From: Lactifluus volemus
Taxonomy: Eukaryota > Basidiomycota > Agaricomycetes > Russulales > Russulaceae
Assembly (NCBI GenBank): GCA_022376515.1
Contig: WTXI01000029.1
Location: 302,942-366,941 of the forward strand
Direction of reading: 5' to 3'
Length of the DNA stretch: 64,000 bases
Numbering within the stretch: position 1 is the first letter of the stretch; every line of letters starts with the position of its first letter. The translations under genes were made by a program, and so were the position numbers. This document shows positions 33,668 through 45,389 of the stretch, piece by piece. The notes under the pieces were generated by a model. It was not told the DNA's origin, searched no databases, and worked only from the letters and a program-made list of their open reading frames with translations.

Positions 33668-35018
33668 TCACCTCGAGCGTTGTGACATGCTCGTGGCCTT
33701 CAGCGTGTGCTCAGGTGAGAAAATATGGGAGGGTTGGGCGGCGCAGCACAACGTGCGGGCAGTATGTTTAGCCATTCGAGCCAGCTCGAAGGACTTCGGT
33801 ACTTGTCTGGTTGTGATGGTGGGGCGCAACTTCACGCCGCTCATGGGCCGCGGAGTGGTGGCGAACCTCCGAAGCACTTCCTCAATCCGAGGGCGCATCG
33901 CTGGGTCTTCATGGGTCATCCGGTCGATCAAGTCCTTCATGAATTCGAAGTCACGGTATTTCTATGCGGAAGACAAGATCGATCGCGAAAGTTTGTGGTT
34001 TAGAAATGATCACGTACGTTCATGAACTCCTCGCGAACCAGGTTCCCGATGTAATAGATGTCTGTATGAAACGGATTACAATGTCCTCCTCCGGATTTAT
34101 GCTCCGGCGCCGACTTGTCTTCACCACGAAGAGGCTCGTCCACGACATCCCGAGAGGTATACTGGCGGGAAAGGCCAAAATCGGTGAAATAGTAAACGGG
34201 AGGACGCTGAGTCCTGGTGTAGGCCTTGGCAGTACCCTTGAAGTTCCTATTTCGATCAATTTTGACTGGGTGGAACCAATTGGGGTACATTCCGGACGGA
34301 TCGAGCATGATATTGTTACCGGTGCAGTCGCTGTAAACTACTTTCAGACTTGGAGCGCTCTTGATTGAAGCCGCGCGCCATACCGATGGGCTACATTTCT
34401 TTCATGCATGAATTGAAGGCCCTATACGATCATTTAGAGCAAAGTACGAAACCGGGTAGAACTGGGCCATACGTTACATATTTGGGTGAAAAAGGCGACA
34501 AATTCTCCAAAGGTTTGCATTGGGGGCTGATTGAAAGGGCGCAGGAGGGGGGTCACCACCAGCTTCTGGTGCTCGGCGTGCTGTAATTCGATGACATCTA
34601 GGAGTGGTACACAGTGATTGTGGGATGTATTTGCAAGCTCCGCTGACGAGAAGTGCCGAGTGATCATGAGTTCATGGGGCCCGTCGTTGGGCAATACCCT
34701 CTTGAGCATGACTGGGAGGCCGTCTCGCACGCATACGGCGTCCATCACGGCTCGCGACTTGGAGAAGGCCTTGAGCCAAGAAACTGAGGAACAAATGGGA
34801 AGTCTTACAATTGTAGCCTGGCCATCCTCAACTTCGTAGAAAACTTTCCCTGCCTTGATCCAGGATGGCTCCCAATCGGGGTGATAGCGAGGACGAAGTT
34901 TGTAACCATGTGTCTCAATGCTGAGGTAGTGGTCTCTCCACCACTTCTCGCTCTCAACCAGTGTGCCTACTTGTCTTGTGTAAGAATTGTCATGAGTTAC
35001 TGGCGAAATATGCGACAT
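33668..35018 (-). CDS. Protein kinase K3 (basidiomycete-expanded family)
   Basis: Spliced gene with ATG at 35018 and TGA at 33668-33670. The N-terminal family block is WWRDHYLSIETHGYKLRPRY. The presumed beta3 Lys is in PVMLKRVLP. The HRD motif forms by splicing (intron GTATGG..ACAG inside the Arg codon), giving HRDCTGNNIMLDPSGMYP. The DFG motif is intact (FTDFGLSRQY), followed by KSAPEHKSGG and DIYYIGNLV. The C-terminal subdomain XI reads MTHEDPAMRPRIEEVL. About five introns of 50-60 bp, all GT..AG. All catalytic residues are present, so it is probably active. Substrate and pathway are unknown. c3 lies about 1.1 kb upstream in transcription order. Confidence 0.87.
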
Positions 35019-36103
35019 GGTTGAACTACCACTGGGAGGAAAAGGCAGGAGAACGAAGCAAGGTGAGAGAAGTAAATATCGTGGGGATCATGTGGATCAG
35101 TAGTGGCAGTGCCGAATATGCATGCCCAACGTGCTTCAAATTGACAAATAGAGGTGACATGGTTGTTGTACAATGTAAGTGCTAGCTGGCGAACTCGTTC
35201 CGCGTAAACTCACGTGATTTTGCGTTCTAGGTGTGTGTGAAAACAAACTTCCACGCTAATATCGGGGGTAAGGTAATTTCAAATTCGATTACTTCCAACA
35301 CCAAAAATGCCGACCACGTCGGCCACTTGGGCACGCAACACGCATGTGGCTCGGACACTGGGATTACGATACTACGACCAGAACAAGTGACGATTGTCGT
35401 TCACAACTGGTAAACGTTTCCAAGTGCAACCCCGAGGCATCGTTCGCTTAATCGCTTTGTGCCCCAGGTCCCTTCAGGCTTTCTTCATCTCTTTGCAGGT
35501 TGTCTTCACATCTTTTGCCCATCCTGCTTTCTTCACATCCAGGCGGAGTGGGATGGGTGACGCTGCAACTATTAGCGTGTGTTGTGATACCAATGTATGC
35601 GATATGGGACACTTGTAGATGGTAGGATAGTACAAGGCTCACTCGGGAGTTAAGGGTACTGCTTTGCAGCTCCAACATTGCACACTCGCAGCTTTAGATA
35701 CATTCGAATCTCGTAGCGACCAGTAACCAAACTAGTAATGCTCTGCGAGGGTAGCCCAACACGAACCCAGTACTAGGGGACGTAAGAAGGGGAATTAGAA
35801 TGAAGGTACAGTAGTTGAATTGAGGTCATGAAGCAAAGATGTAGTAGTAGTAGGAAAGAGCCAGGGCGGAGGTACGGAAACTAGGAAATAGTCAGTGATT
35901 GGAGAAAAGAAGGACGCGTGCACCCTCAGTCGACCAGCACTGAACGCGTCGCACTCTGAAACAGAAACGAAAAAAAAGACGAGTCGGGACATGGCGCAGT
36001 GCACAGCACGCAGTCAAAGGAAAGGAAGCCAATGGAAGATAGACAAGATGCTGGTGCCACGAGGCTGCGTGACGGTGATGAAGATGACGGATGACGACAG
36101 CGG
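35019..36103. other. Intergenic region between K3 and c3
   Basis: K3 5' flank followed by the c3 3' flank, which shows short similarity to the c1 and c2 3' flanks. No recognisable gene. Confidence 0.45.
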
Positions 36104-38194
36104 TCACGCTGACCATGACAACTCGTCGGCGGGCTCAGTGGTATAACCTGATCCTGCTGCGATAACATCCGTGAGGGAGTAGGGGTTATGGAGGGAAATA
36201 GTAGGAGCGAGATTAGGGAGGGTGCGGATCCAAGTGGTGGTGGGCATGTTATGGTCGAGGGATGCGTCGAGTGGGTCGCGTCGAACCTCCGAAACGAGAG
36301 GAAGAGTGTCATTGCTGCCATTGGAAGATGGGATAGTCAACGTGGTGCTTTGAATGTTATACTCGACGTTGAATGCGCTCCTGAGTGAATTCTGCCGGAC
36401 CTCCGATCCGCGAGGGAGATGATCGGCAGTTAACGCGATGTGGAGATGACGAAGCTTGTCGCGAACCACCATAAAAACGTTGTTGTTTGGTGCTTCTCGA
36501 TCGATTTCATCCCACAAGGTAAGAAAGTCACGTCGCAGTTCGGGGAGAGTATTTTTTATGTCAAATCTTGAAAGTGTTGGTAATATAAATGTTGACGCAT
36601 GTGCCATACCCTGATTCAGATCATCCCCTACAGCAGAGTGAACAATCTGGCGAGTGATGTAGATCAGGTTGGCGATTGACACGCTATCGTTCCCATGTTC
36701 AAGGTAACGTGGAAGGGAAGCGCCTAATTGATCCGTAGCAACCGCAATCCAACCGTCGTCGGCTCCTTGAATGTTGGAAATGATGCCAGCAATAATGCTT
36801 TGCGCGCATAAACCAATCTGCTGCCGGCCGCTATTGCCTTGGCTCTTCAGGAATTGTCCCGGTTCGGCCGACCGCAGCCAGTCGCGAGTGAATATGCCTT
36901 TGAGGATCGACAACGCGACATTCGGGAGGCGTAAAGCATCAGCGACATTACTGCAGATGATGAGACGTCGCATTTTCTCTGAGTCGGAGAGGGAATTGGA
37001 CCAAGTGCGTTCCAACAATTTCTTCACAGCCATCTGCAACGTTTCCTTTCCCAAATTAGTGACACTTTGTAGAGGATTCGGGACTACTGATGATCGGCAA
37101 AAGTCAGGAATGCTCTCAAAGAATTGCACCAAATCGGAATCCAGGACGAGAGCATTGAATAACCGGCTCAAGACGCGGTCGTCAATGGTCGCCGACGACT
37201 GCGACCTCATATTAACCTGCGAATAACGGTAAATTAGACTTGACTGACAAATAGACGAGGAGTGGGCAGAATACTACAAAGGACGCACTTACCATAACCA
37301 GCCAATACGCAACGAAGCAACATGCGATGAAGCAAAGGCACACACAACAAAAGACGGGACCGAAGACAGTTCGGTTGATATTGAAGAGATATATGGAAAG
37401 GCCGGAAAAGAAAAACCATGCAGAAAGATTTATCATGACCCGTAATGCCCAGAAGGCCAACGAATCATACAATTCGCTGGTCACTATCTCACGCACCCGC
37501 GCTCGGTAGAGGGGGCTGATCTTCGGAGACTCGGTGACAAGTAGGTGTTGAGGAACAGATTCTCGTATCAAGAGCGCCAGAATCATAGCGAAAATATTGA
37601 GACACAAGCTCATGAACAACAGTGTGTTGACCCATATGGCGTATTTCGGAGCAGAGAACTGAGGGGGTTGAGCTGGGGTGAAAGGACGAGATACGTTGGA
37701 GTCTCCGATAACTTGAAACCTATATATATTGTCAAGATAGAATGCGGATGTTTCCTGTGGGTCTTGCTTGAGGTCCGGGACTGTCACCGTGAGTAAAACA
37801 GCAACGGCTGTAGAGAACAACCCCATCTATGATATTGATTTGACTCGATTTACTATGTGAAAGGGTATGAAAAATAAAAATAAGGCGCGCACGAAGATTA
37901 TGACCCTGTCGACCCATTTGAGCCAGCCTTCAACCTTCTTATTGTCTTGCTCTGTCATTCTACAATACATGGTGAACAAAGGTACCGAGCTATCATCGAA
38001 CACGGCCTTCGGTTCCCGATTTTGAGACATCTGTACCCAGTTTGAAGCAACATCTAGTGTACATGTGAGAGGTGAGATTGGGTATGGTTGATGTCCGAGT
38101 GGAAGGGTAACGCACCTGGGCTGTTTCCCGCCTCGTGATCAATTACATCTCGGGTCAGGCCGGTCACGTGTTGAGACTTTTGAGGTTGGGTCAT
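36104..38194 (-). CDS. DUF6535 family membrane protein, copy c3
   Basis: Four exons are inferred: 38116-38194, 37893-38053, 37293-37826 and 36104-37216, giving 628 residues with no frame break and the same intron phases as c1 and c2. Landmarks are SSVPLFTMYCRMTEQD, KVEGWLKWVDRVIIF, four membrane helices in exon 3 (including MGLFSTAVAVLLTVTV and WVNTLLFMSLCLNIF) and RVLSRLFNALVLDSDLVQFF at the start of exon 4. The long middle part of exon 4 is very close to c2, closer than either is to c1, so c2 and c3 are probably the youngest pair. Function is unknown. Confidence 0.85.
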
Positions 38195-39060
38195 CTCAAC
38201 TTGAAGGGCTATCTCTGTGTTTTTAAAAGCGGAGAGGCTCTGCATAAAAGTATTCCGGGAAACACTTGTTAATAAGAGGGCCGTAGCTCATTGCAAACGT
38301 GAGGCAGCCAACACGAGGACGCGGATAATAGTCCACGGCAGCCACCGTGCAAACTGGTACATACAGCCGATATGGGCGCGTGTCTACATTTGGCTTTGAC
38401 CATTTCCACTGATCCTGCCTCAAAGCGCCACTGGGCCAAAGCACTCTGTCACCAGGCTGCTTGCACCCCGAAACTGCCATTGTCTCCATTTGTTGAAAGC
38501 GACCCCGATTCCCGCAAATATGACAGCCAAAGAGTCGTATGACTTGAGAGGTCTGTAGCCCGCATCGATGTCAGTGAATCCAACTACAGTAACTTGGTCA
38601 CTCGCGCCTGAAATAGATGTAGGGCGTACGTAAACGAAAGTGTGTTGCAAACACCACAGATATTGACCTCGAAACTTCTACCAGCCATCCGGGTCCCTCA
38701 AGCCTGACTCGGAAGCGAAGAGCTATGAAACATTGCAAATGGGGTGCAGCGATCCGGCCTGACGGACAATCAGAGATCCTACTTGCAGTTCCGGCATACG
38801 TAATGACTACAGTAGGTTAGTACGCTTCGCCGTCCCTGTCACGGACGTCTCCATACTGTATGACCAACGAACAAGGCAAATAGATGACGTAGTCATAATC
38901 GGCCAAGTTCTTCGGGATCGCGGGCCCTTGATTCGACTTTGACCCATAGACACTCAGAATCCGACATTTCTGGTCCGGGAGAAATGAGAAGATCTAGATG
39001 TAAGGCTAAAGGGTTAGGATTAGGAGTATGCAGAGTGGGACGTAGTAGCCCATGGATATT
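38195..39060. other. Intergenic region with an SDR shard
   Basis: c3 5' flank, then unrecognised DNA, with one fragment similar to the SDR gene (38628-38706). The remainder shows nothing recognisable. Confidence 0.45.
38628..38706 (-). pseudogene. Fragment of the SDR gene
   Basis: Matches part of exon 3 of the SDR gene (about 44580-44660), including DPDGW and, after a frame change, FEVNICGVCNTL (FEVNIRGVYNTL in the intact gene). The sequence continues into what would be the following intron. The rest of the gene is absent. Confidence 0.65.
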
Positions 39061-39235
39061 GCGTGGCACGCTCCCCTTCTAGTTCGCAGCCAGCTTATTG
39101 TGTCTTGGCACCGCAGAATCCACTAGCGAAAGCGCATTGCGAAACGTGTACAGATGACTACTGCGAAGTTTACTTTCACAGCGCAGCACTGGAAAGGTAG
39201 CCGGGAAAAGCACCTGCCAGTGGCGAATGCAAAAA
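39061..39235 (+). pseudogene. Fragment of the UPF0652 gene (B-box exon)
   Basis: Aligns with 45571-45750 of the intact UPF0652 gene, including the end of exon 1, the intron and the Cys-rich exon (TCTDDYCEVYF against TCADDYCEVCF). Because the intron is retained, this is a DNA-level duplication and not a processed copy. Confidence 0.75.
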
Positions 39236-39239
39236 AATT

Positions 39240-39345
39240 GACGGCTGTACGCTTCTCGAGTGATTTCGTTCCACAAAGCACAGAAGTCGAGCAGCAGCAC
39301 AGGGAGAGTATTCCAATGTCGAACTTGGAAATGAAGGATGAAGTA
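39240..39345 (-). pseudogene. Fragment of a DUF6535 gene (c4-like)
   Basis: Encodes NTLPVLLLDFCALWNEITRE, closely matching NTLPGLQHDFCALWNEITQE in c4 (about 40560-40650). It abuts the UPF0652 fragment directly, so three neighbouring genes are represented by shards within 0.75 kb. Confidence 0.75.
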
Positions 39346-39652
39346 TGTTAGTTGAAAAGACATACTGTATTTGGAATATCCTCTAGACATACTGTATCGG
39401 AAGAGCAACCACAACTAACTTCCCACGCTTGTCATCCCTCACCCCTGCTGCCCCCGCTGTCCCTAATCCCTACTCCAACGTGTACAAGAAGGCGGAAATT
39501 GGAGGATAGCCTGCCTGAGAAATAAGCTATGGCTCGAAGGAAAGCGTACAGCGCGTAAGAGTGGTCAAAATCAGCGTTGACATGGCTTTCAAAAGACAAA
39601 GAACCCACCAGTATAAATATACAATAGGAGCCTCACCAGAGCCTGCACGCAT
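39346..39652. other. 3' flank of c4
   Basis: No gene recognised. Confidence 0.4.
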
Positions 39653-42274
39653 CTATGCTGGACGATCAATGCCGTCAGAGGAGGATACTGTGTCGGTGGA
39701 AACTTGAAGCCGCGAAGCATTCGTCGCTATGTCAGGGACGGATATAGCCGACTCGTGAGATCGCTCTGGGATATCCACATTAGTGGAAGTTTGAGCGCGA
39801 AGCCTATAATCATCATTGAATGTTCCGTCATTCGGCGTTGTGTCTGTGTGCAAAACAGAGGTCCCCTGGGGCGGTGGGAGAGAAATTGACGTCTCGAATG
39901 GGGACAGGAGAGGAAGAGGGCCCGAGCGTGATGACAATTGAATGTCAGGGACAACTCCGAGACCTGCGTTGGTTTGAGGATAGGGAATATTGCTACTAGT
40001 AGACGGCGGGGAAATGGATGGGTGAGGGATGGATATAGACACTGCCGGGGCGGGATGAGGGTCCAAGTCTGTGTTGGAAGTGGACGAGATGGTAGGGGCT
40101 TTGTCAGTGGGACCTTGCGTTATTAGGTCAAATGAAGTAGTAGCGGCCCAGGGATGACTGGTTTCAACATTGACAGGAGAGCGGTGGGAGGACTCGATGG
40201 TTGGGGTAGCATCAAGAACGTCATGCAGTGATGATTCTCCGACGAAATGTACACTGCTGTCATCTTTGGTCGATGCGGGGAAGAATGACACGCGGGGTTC
40301 GGTAGAAGGGTTTAGAAAGGCGTCGGGAGGGTCGGAGGTGTTCGTCAGAGGATGACTGGCCTCGTCTGTTGTGCTGATAAGACGATGACCCGGGATATTG
40401 CATAGTGGGTACGAAAATGGATCGTCCAGAACGTCGCTATAACCAGGTGTGGAATCATCAAAGGCGGTTGGGGCGGCGTCGGTGCCTTGATGTAAAGCGA
40501 TATAAAGACGCCGAATGGGGCCGAGAATATAAACAGGGATGTAATAAGATCCCGGGCCACGGTTGTGCGCTTCTTGAGTGATTTCGTTCCACAAAGCACA
40601 GAAGTCGTGCTGTAGTCCAGGGAGAGTATTTTCAATGTCGAATTTGGAAATGCGGAACAGGATGGCCGTTAGGAGATGAGCCATATACTCCTCGAAACCC
40701 AAGCGGGAGAGTGGGCGAGTGATGTGGATGAAGTTGGCAAGTAAAACGCTGTCACCATTAGCAAGGTAATTTCGAAACACTTCTTCTGATAGACCTAGTT
40801 GATCCTTGGCCAGTGCCTCCCAACGCTCATCGTGTTCCGACACGCTTGCAACGACGCAAGCAATTATACCTTGAGAACATAAACCAGGAACTTGGTCACC
40901 ACGAGTACTCCTCAGAGATTGCCAAATATCAACCGATTGCAATAGATCTACTCCGTAATGAAAAACGCTGTTGAGGATGTATGTGGTTGTATCGGAGAGA
41001 CGTGCTGCATCAATAGCCTTCGCGCAGATGATGACCCGCCTTTTCTTGTCTTCCTCCAAGAACAAACTAGATGACAAGGTACGGTAAATGAATCCGAAAA
41101 AAGCGCGTTTCAATGTGTCGTCAACATTGGTGAAGGCGAGTTGGAGGTCACGTGCGCGGACCGCGTGCGAGCTACAGAAGCCAGGGATGGATTCGAAGAA
41201 CTGTTCAAGTTCTTTATCTTCTTCCAGAGAATGAAGCGTCCATGTTAGGATATGACTGTTGATCTCCGCCGACAATTTCGAGCCAGATTCTTGGACAATC
41301 TTTGTTAGGCCCTGGGAGTGTAGATATCTCTCGAGGTACCGCCCCTGAGAAGAAAGAAGGTACCGAATTCGGCGAATTGCAGAAAAGGTGGAATTAAAGA
41401 AGAACCACACAGACGAAGAAAGTGGTGAATAATAGGGGCTATCGTGCCAGAAAATTGGCATCAACGTGACGCATCCGTATACACCTCCAGCAAGCCCGAC
41501 CCACCAAACAACTGCACTGAAAACAGTATGGTTGATGTTAAACAGATAAATAACTAATCCGGTGAAGAAAAGGAACAATGACAGGTGAAGCAGAGCGGGC
41601 AGTGCTTCAACCGACCAAGGAAGGTGAAACCTTTCTACACCATTAGCAAAGAATGCACGGATAGATGCTCGCTTGTGTGGGCTGTATCGTGGCGGTTGTG
41701 TGATTGAGAGGAATCGACGTGCCCATTGCTGTAACATCGTCGCCAGTAGGGCAGATGTCAAACTGATGACCAAACTGAGGAACCAGAGTGAGTTGACCAA
41801 GACGGCTGAGTTCTGAGGAGAGAATTGAGGTGGTTGAGTGGAGAGAATCGATGCGCGAGATATGTTTGGGTCGGCGAGGAGTTGATAGATGTTTGCGAGA
41901 TAGAATGCAGAGGTATCCTGTGAATTCGGCTTTAGATCTTGAACGGAAACAGTGAGAAATGCGGCGAGTGCAGCAGAGAATAAACCGGTCTACGGTATTT
42001 ACGTTAGTCACTTGGCTCTAGTGTAGAGTCGAATAAGGGCTTACGAAGATAAGGATGCCGTCTGCATCCTTTTGCCAGCGATGGGTCATTTTTTCGTCTT
42101 CTCCCTCAGTCATCTTAATGTACATATGGAAGAGGGGCCCTGAGCTATCTGAAAAGTTGGCCTGCCCCTGCGGGGATTGACCTTGCTCTGGCCGAGGTAC
42201 CTCACGACGGTTGGCTAAAGGGAAGATGAGGTATGATGATCAAGTAGGCTGGAGTATAACATACTGATGTCCAT
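39653..42274 (-). CDS. DUF6535 family membrane protein, copy c4 (divergent, long tail)
   Basis: Three exons are inferred: 42265-42274 (only ten coding bases, M-D-I plus one base), 42045-42214 and 39653-41989, giving 838 residues. Exon 2 has SSGPLFHMYIKMTEGEDEKM and QKDADGILIF. Exon 3 starts TGLFSAALAAFLTVSVQDLK and continues through four membrane segments (for example WFLSLVISLTSALLATML and LLHLSLFLFFTGLVIYLF) straight into the helical C-terminal region. The intron that separates these two parts in c1-c3 is absent. A Ser/Thr/Pro-rich tail of about 300 residues follows, probably disordered. It is diverged from c1-c3 and represents a second subfamily. The tiny first exon makes the start a little uncertain. 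Confidence 0.85.
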
Positions 42275-43654
42275 TCTCCGTTACGGTGATTTCTCTCTCA
42301 GGCTGTTGGTGGCTCCAGAGAGTAGCTGGTCGGAGCTATAGTAGTAGGAACGGAGGTGAGGCCACTTAGTGACAAACACCGACAATCAAGCTCCTTGTCC
42401 GTCCTTTCAGCCCGGACATCGACATCGAGGCGAGATTTCCTTCCTCTTGCGCGGCTTTTTTTTTTTTACCACTTTCGCGCACCATCCTTATTATAACTTG
42501 GAAACACGCCTGCAGGCAGGAATTGAAGGTGTAGGAGAAATTTCGGTTCGACGATCCACGCTGTGCCTCGGTCTACCGTCTACTGCACCCTCCAACAACG
42601 ACCTACTCAGTTTTAGCCAACCGCCGGAGTTTATCCAAAGAATTGTATACTCACACCGGGGAGTTTGTGCACTACTGTACCATTCTATTACTCACTGAAC
42701 GCGTCGTTTTCACAGGTGACTATCAGCACTTCGCCGTTCCTGGCACGCGTCCCCGATCAGCATGGCCGCCAAATGTTGCCTTTTCTCTCTACAGATCTCA
42801 ACCTACACCATCACCCAGTGTCTCTCTTCCAGGAATCCTGCGAATGCTATAACATCATAACACTGTCAACAAAATTTACCATTATCTCTGGCACGAAGAC
42901 AGGCGGAGAAGCCCTCGCAAAGGCCACAGGTAATTCGTCCCCAAGGCAGAGGAACTGCTACTGTATCGACACGCGCACCGCGGGCATAGTACAAGATGTG
43001 TTCTCCCTTTTTGGAGTGGTAACATCTCGAGGACAGCAGCCTCAGGCTCTCAGCGGTGTCGAAGCAGTCTGCGCTTCTACTACTTCGTCGGTGGACTCGC
43101 GTCACAAAGGGGCTGACACTCACAACAGAGAAGGACAAAACTGAACGGCACGCTTTGATACTCTTTGATACCCTGTACTGCTGCTCCACATATTTCTTCG
43201 CGATTTGTATTTAGGGTATCACAGCGGGTTTATGCTGTCCACCGAGCGTGGATCAGTTTATCGGTTTCTACGTTTTTACGTTTATATTCGAATCGGACGT
43301 GTAGATCTATGCATCAATACTGGTTCTATGGCCAAGCCAACCAGTACTGTGTTGCGTGCTTGCGTAGAACACAACGAGCATTTCTTGAAACAGAAACCCA
43401 TGCACGCTGAGCATTCGATTAGTAGACATGTCTACACAACATCTTGTTTACTTGAAGGCAGAAAGGAGGTGCGGAATGAGATATTAAGACCTAGCGAGCA
43501 GCGAAGATCATATTTTCAAAGAAACTTGTACAGTAAGTAACATAAGAGGACCGAGGCGAAGCTGGGAGGGAGAGACTGGGAGAGACAATTGAAACAAAGC
43601 GCGTACCGACACCGTGACAAACGTAATGTACGTACTCACTGCCGCAACGATGTT
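42275..43654. other. Intergenic region, no gene recognised
   Basis: Contains pyrimidine-rich stretches and several ORFs of 70-160 codons on the plus strand (for example 42665-43144). Their composition looks non-coding and they show no domain. No repeats were matched elsewhere in the window. Confidence 0.4.
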
Positions 43655-43810
43655 GGCGGAGAGAAGGGGGGATGGTTGAGCTGGAGTGACAAGAATCGAT
43701 TCACGAGATACGTTTGGGTCGGCGAGAAGTTGATAAATGTTAGTGAGATAGAATGCAGAGGTAATCTTGTGAATTTAGCCTTTTGACGCTGAATAGAGAC
43801 CGCAAGACTT
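43655..43810 (-). pseudogene. DUF6535 remnant
   Basis: Aligns with about 41815-41960 of c4 (the loop after the first membrane helix), including the block around gatacgtttgggtcggcgag. The frame is broken and flanking parts of the gene are missing. Confidence 0.7.
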
Positions 43811-44007
43811 ATTTACGATGAAAACGCGGTCCCCGTATTTACAGGACTGGAGGACGTGGCGGAAACTTGCAAGTCGCGACGGGTGTCGGATGTTCGCTAA
43901 AAGCTGTCACGGTTCAATCAGTCCGGTTCACACGGTATTTCGGGCGTCTTCCATTCCGCTTGAATAAATCTAGAAGAACGGAAGTGACGCAGGAGGCGAG
44001 GATATCC

Positions 44008-45160
44008 CTAAACTTGAATGCAAAGTTTATTCACGAGCCCGCCTTTCTCGATAATTCTCCCTTTCAGATCTCGTTCCAACTCATCCAAGTCCCAATTCGC
44101 GGATATGTACCTGCCATGCCTGACGTCAAGACATGAATGTTCAACAGAAGCAGAGAGCCTACCTCCCATGAAGCCAGTCCATACGCCCAGAAGTAAGATG
44201 TAGAACCGTTGCCGCAGGAAGTTGAGGCGCATCATATTTGATAGATGACTTTTCGACACCGCGTACCTCCTGCTGGAGTTGTGTGTCGATCTCACCGGGA
44301 TGCATCGAGAACGCCTTGATCTGCGGATATTCTTCCGAAAAAGTTCCGAGTCGGTGAAGGTAGCTCGGATAGAGACGCCAGAAAACCAAACACACCAATG
44401 GCAATGAATTCAACTAGCCTGTTGACCGCATGCTTTGAAGTACAATAGTCGCTGGCGCCAGGAACGCGCAGCTGAGCTCCCGCAGAGGAAACTGCGATGA
44501 AATATCCCTTTGATTCTTGCAGGGCTACGACAGAGGCACTAAAGTGGATATACATACGGGGCATCCTACGACCATACGTAGCTTACGTACCGGAGTGTGT
44601 TGTAAACACCACGAATATTGACCTCAAAAGTATTCCACCACCCATCTGGGTCTTTCAAGTGAAGGGCTATGTAGCATTATATATGCGATGCGACATTTTA
44701 TGGGGCAGGGTTGACGTACGATCAGAGAGCTTAGTCGCAGCTCCAGCGTTTGCGATGACAATGTCCAAGCGCTTGAAGCGGGAGAGCGTCGCCTGTACAG
44801 CAGCATTGACAGCTTCTGTATCACGGACGTCTGCAGGTAAGACCAACACTTGGGCTCCTGGAACGATGGAGAGAATTTCGGCAGCTTTCTCGTCGAGCGT
44901 TCTTTGAAAAGGAGCAAGAATTGCTACCGATGCACCAGCGCGAGCATAGGCGAGTGCCATCTCGGCACCAATACCACGCGAAGCTCCTGTTATCAAAACG
45001 GCCTTGTCACGGTATGTTTTCGCAGAGATGTGCGGTGCTAGGTCAATGGCAGGGTACACACTGACAAGAGGTTAGCGAAACTGTGAATATGAAGGTACAG
45101 GTCTCACTCATTATGATGTGTAACAGGAAGATCCTCGTCAAAACCGTGAATGGTGAACAT
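44008..45160 (-). CDS. Short-chain dehydrogenase/reductase
   Basis: Classical SDR with a Rossmann fold. The start is chosen at ATG 45160: exon 1 (45108-45160) encodes MFTIHGFDEDLPVTHHND, which joins to VYPAIDLAPHISAKTY through a GTGAGA..TCAG intron. Cofactor motif LITGASRGIG, then NAG in VIANAGAA, then the catalytic Ser in FIAVSSAGAQ and the YxxxK motif in SDYCTSKHAV. Later exons read EYPQIKAFSMHPGEID and DWLHGR, ending YISANWDLDELERDL at a stop at 44008. Five introns. All catalytic residues are retained. Substrate is unknown; family members reduce or oxidise carbonyl/alcohol groups with NAD(P)(H). Confidence 0.92.
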
Positions 45161-45389
45161 GGTGGTAACAGAACGCCAGAAGAAAACTTTTCAAGTGAAG
45201 ACATTATATATTGAGCTGGTTTGGCTTCAAAGTTGCCTTTAGCAGGGTTGATGATGTAATCATCATATGTTCGGATGCGGCGTGTTTTGCGTGCCGCTGC
45301 GGTGCTGCCGCGGCTAAGTTTTCCAGTGAGATCAAGCTTGCGTCCCATTTTCACTCAAAATTCATCGTCTCTTGTCCCTTCTTACCGCC
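45161..45389. promoter_or_regulatory. Divergent promoter of SDR and UPF0652 genes
   Basis: 229 bp between the SDR start (minus, 45160) and the UPF0652 start (plus, 45390). It must hold both promoters. No clear TATA box was seen. Confidence 0.5.

Noticed and set aside
38420..38650. Minus-strand ORF near the SDR shard considered as a continuing SDR copy
   Set aside because: Only the short stretch at 38628-38706 aligns with the SDR gene. The rest lacks the catalytic Ser and YxxxK motifs and does not match.
42369..43540. Series of overlapping plus-strand ORFs up to 160 codons
   Set aside because: No domain, no consistent splice structure and no similarity elsewhere in the window. Treated as intergenic.
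45043..45354. Minus-strand ORF of 103 codons upstream of the SDR gene
   Set aside because: It overlaps the SDR first exon in another frame and the divergent promoter. The SDR start at 45160 explains this region better.
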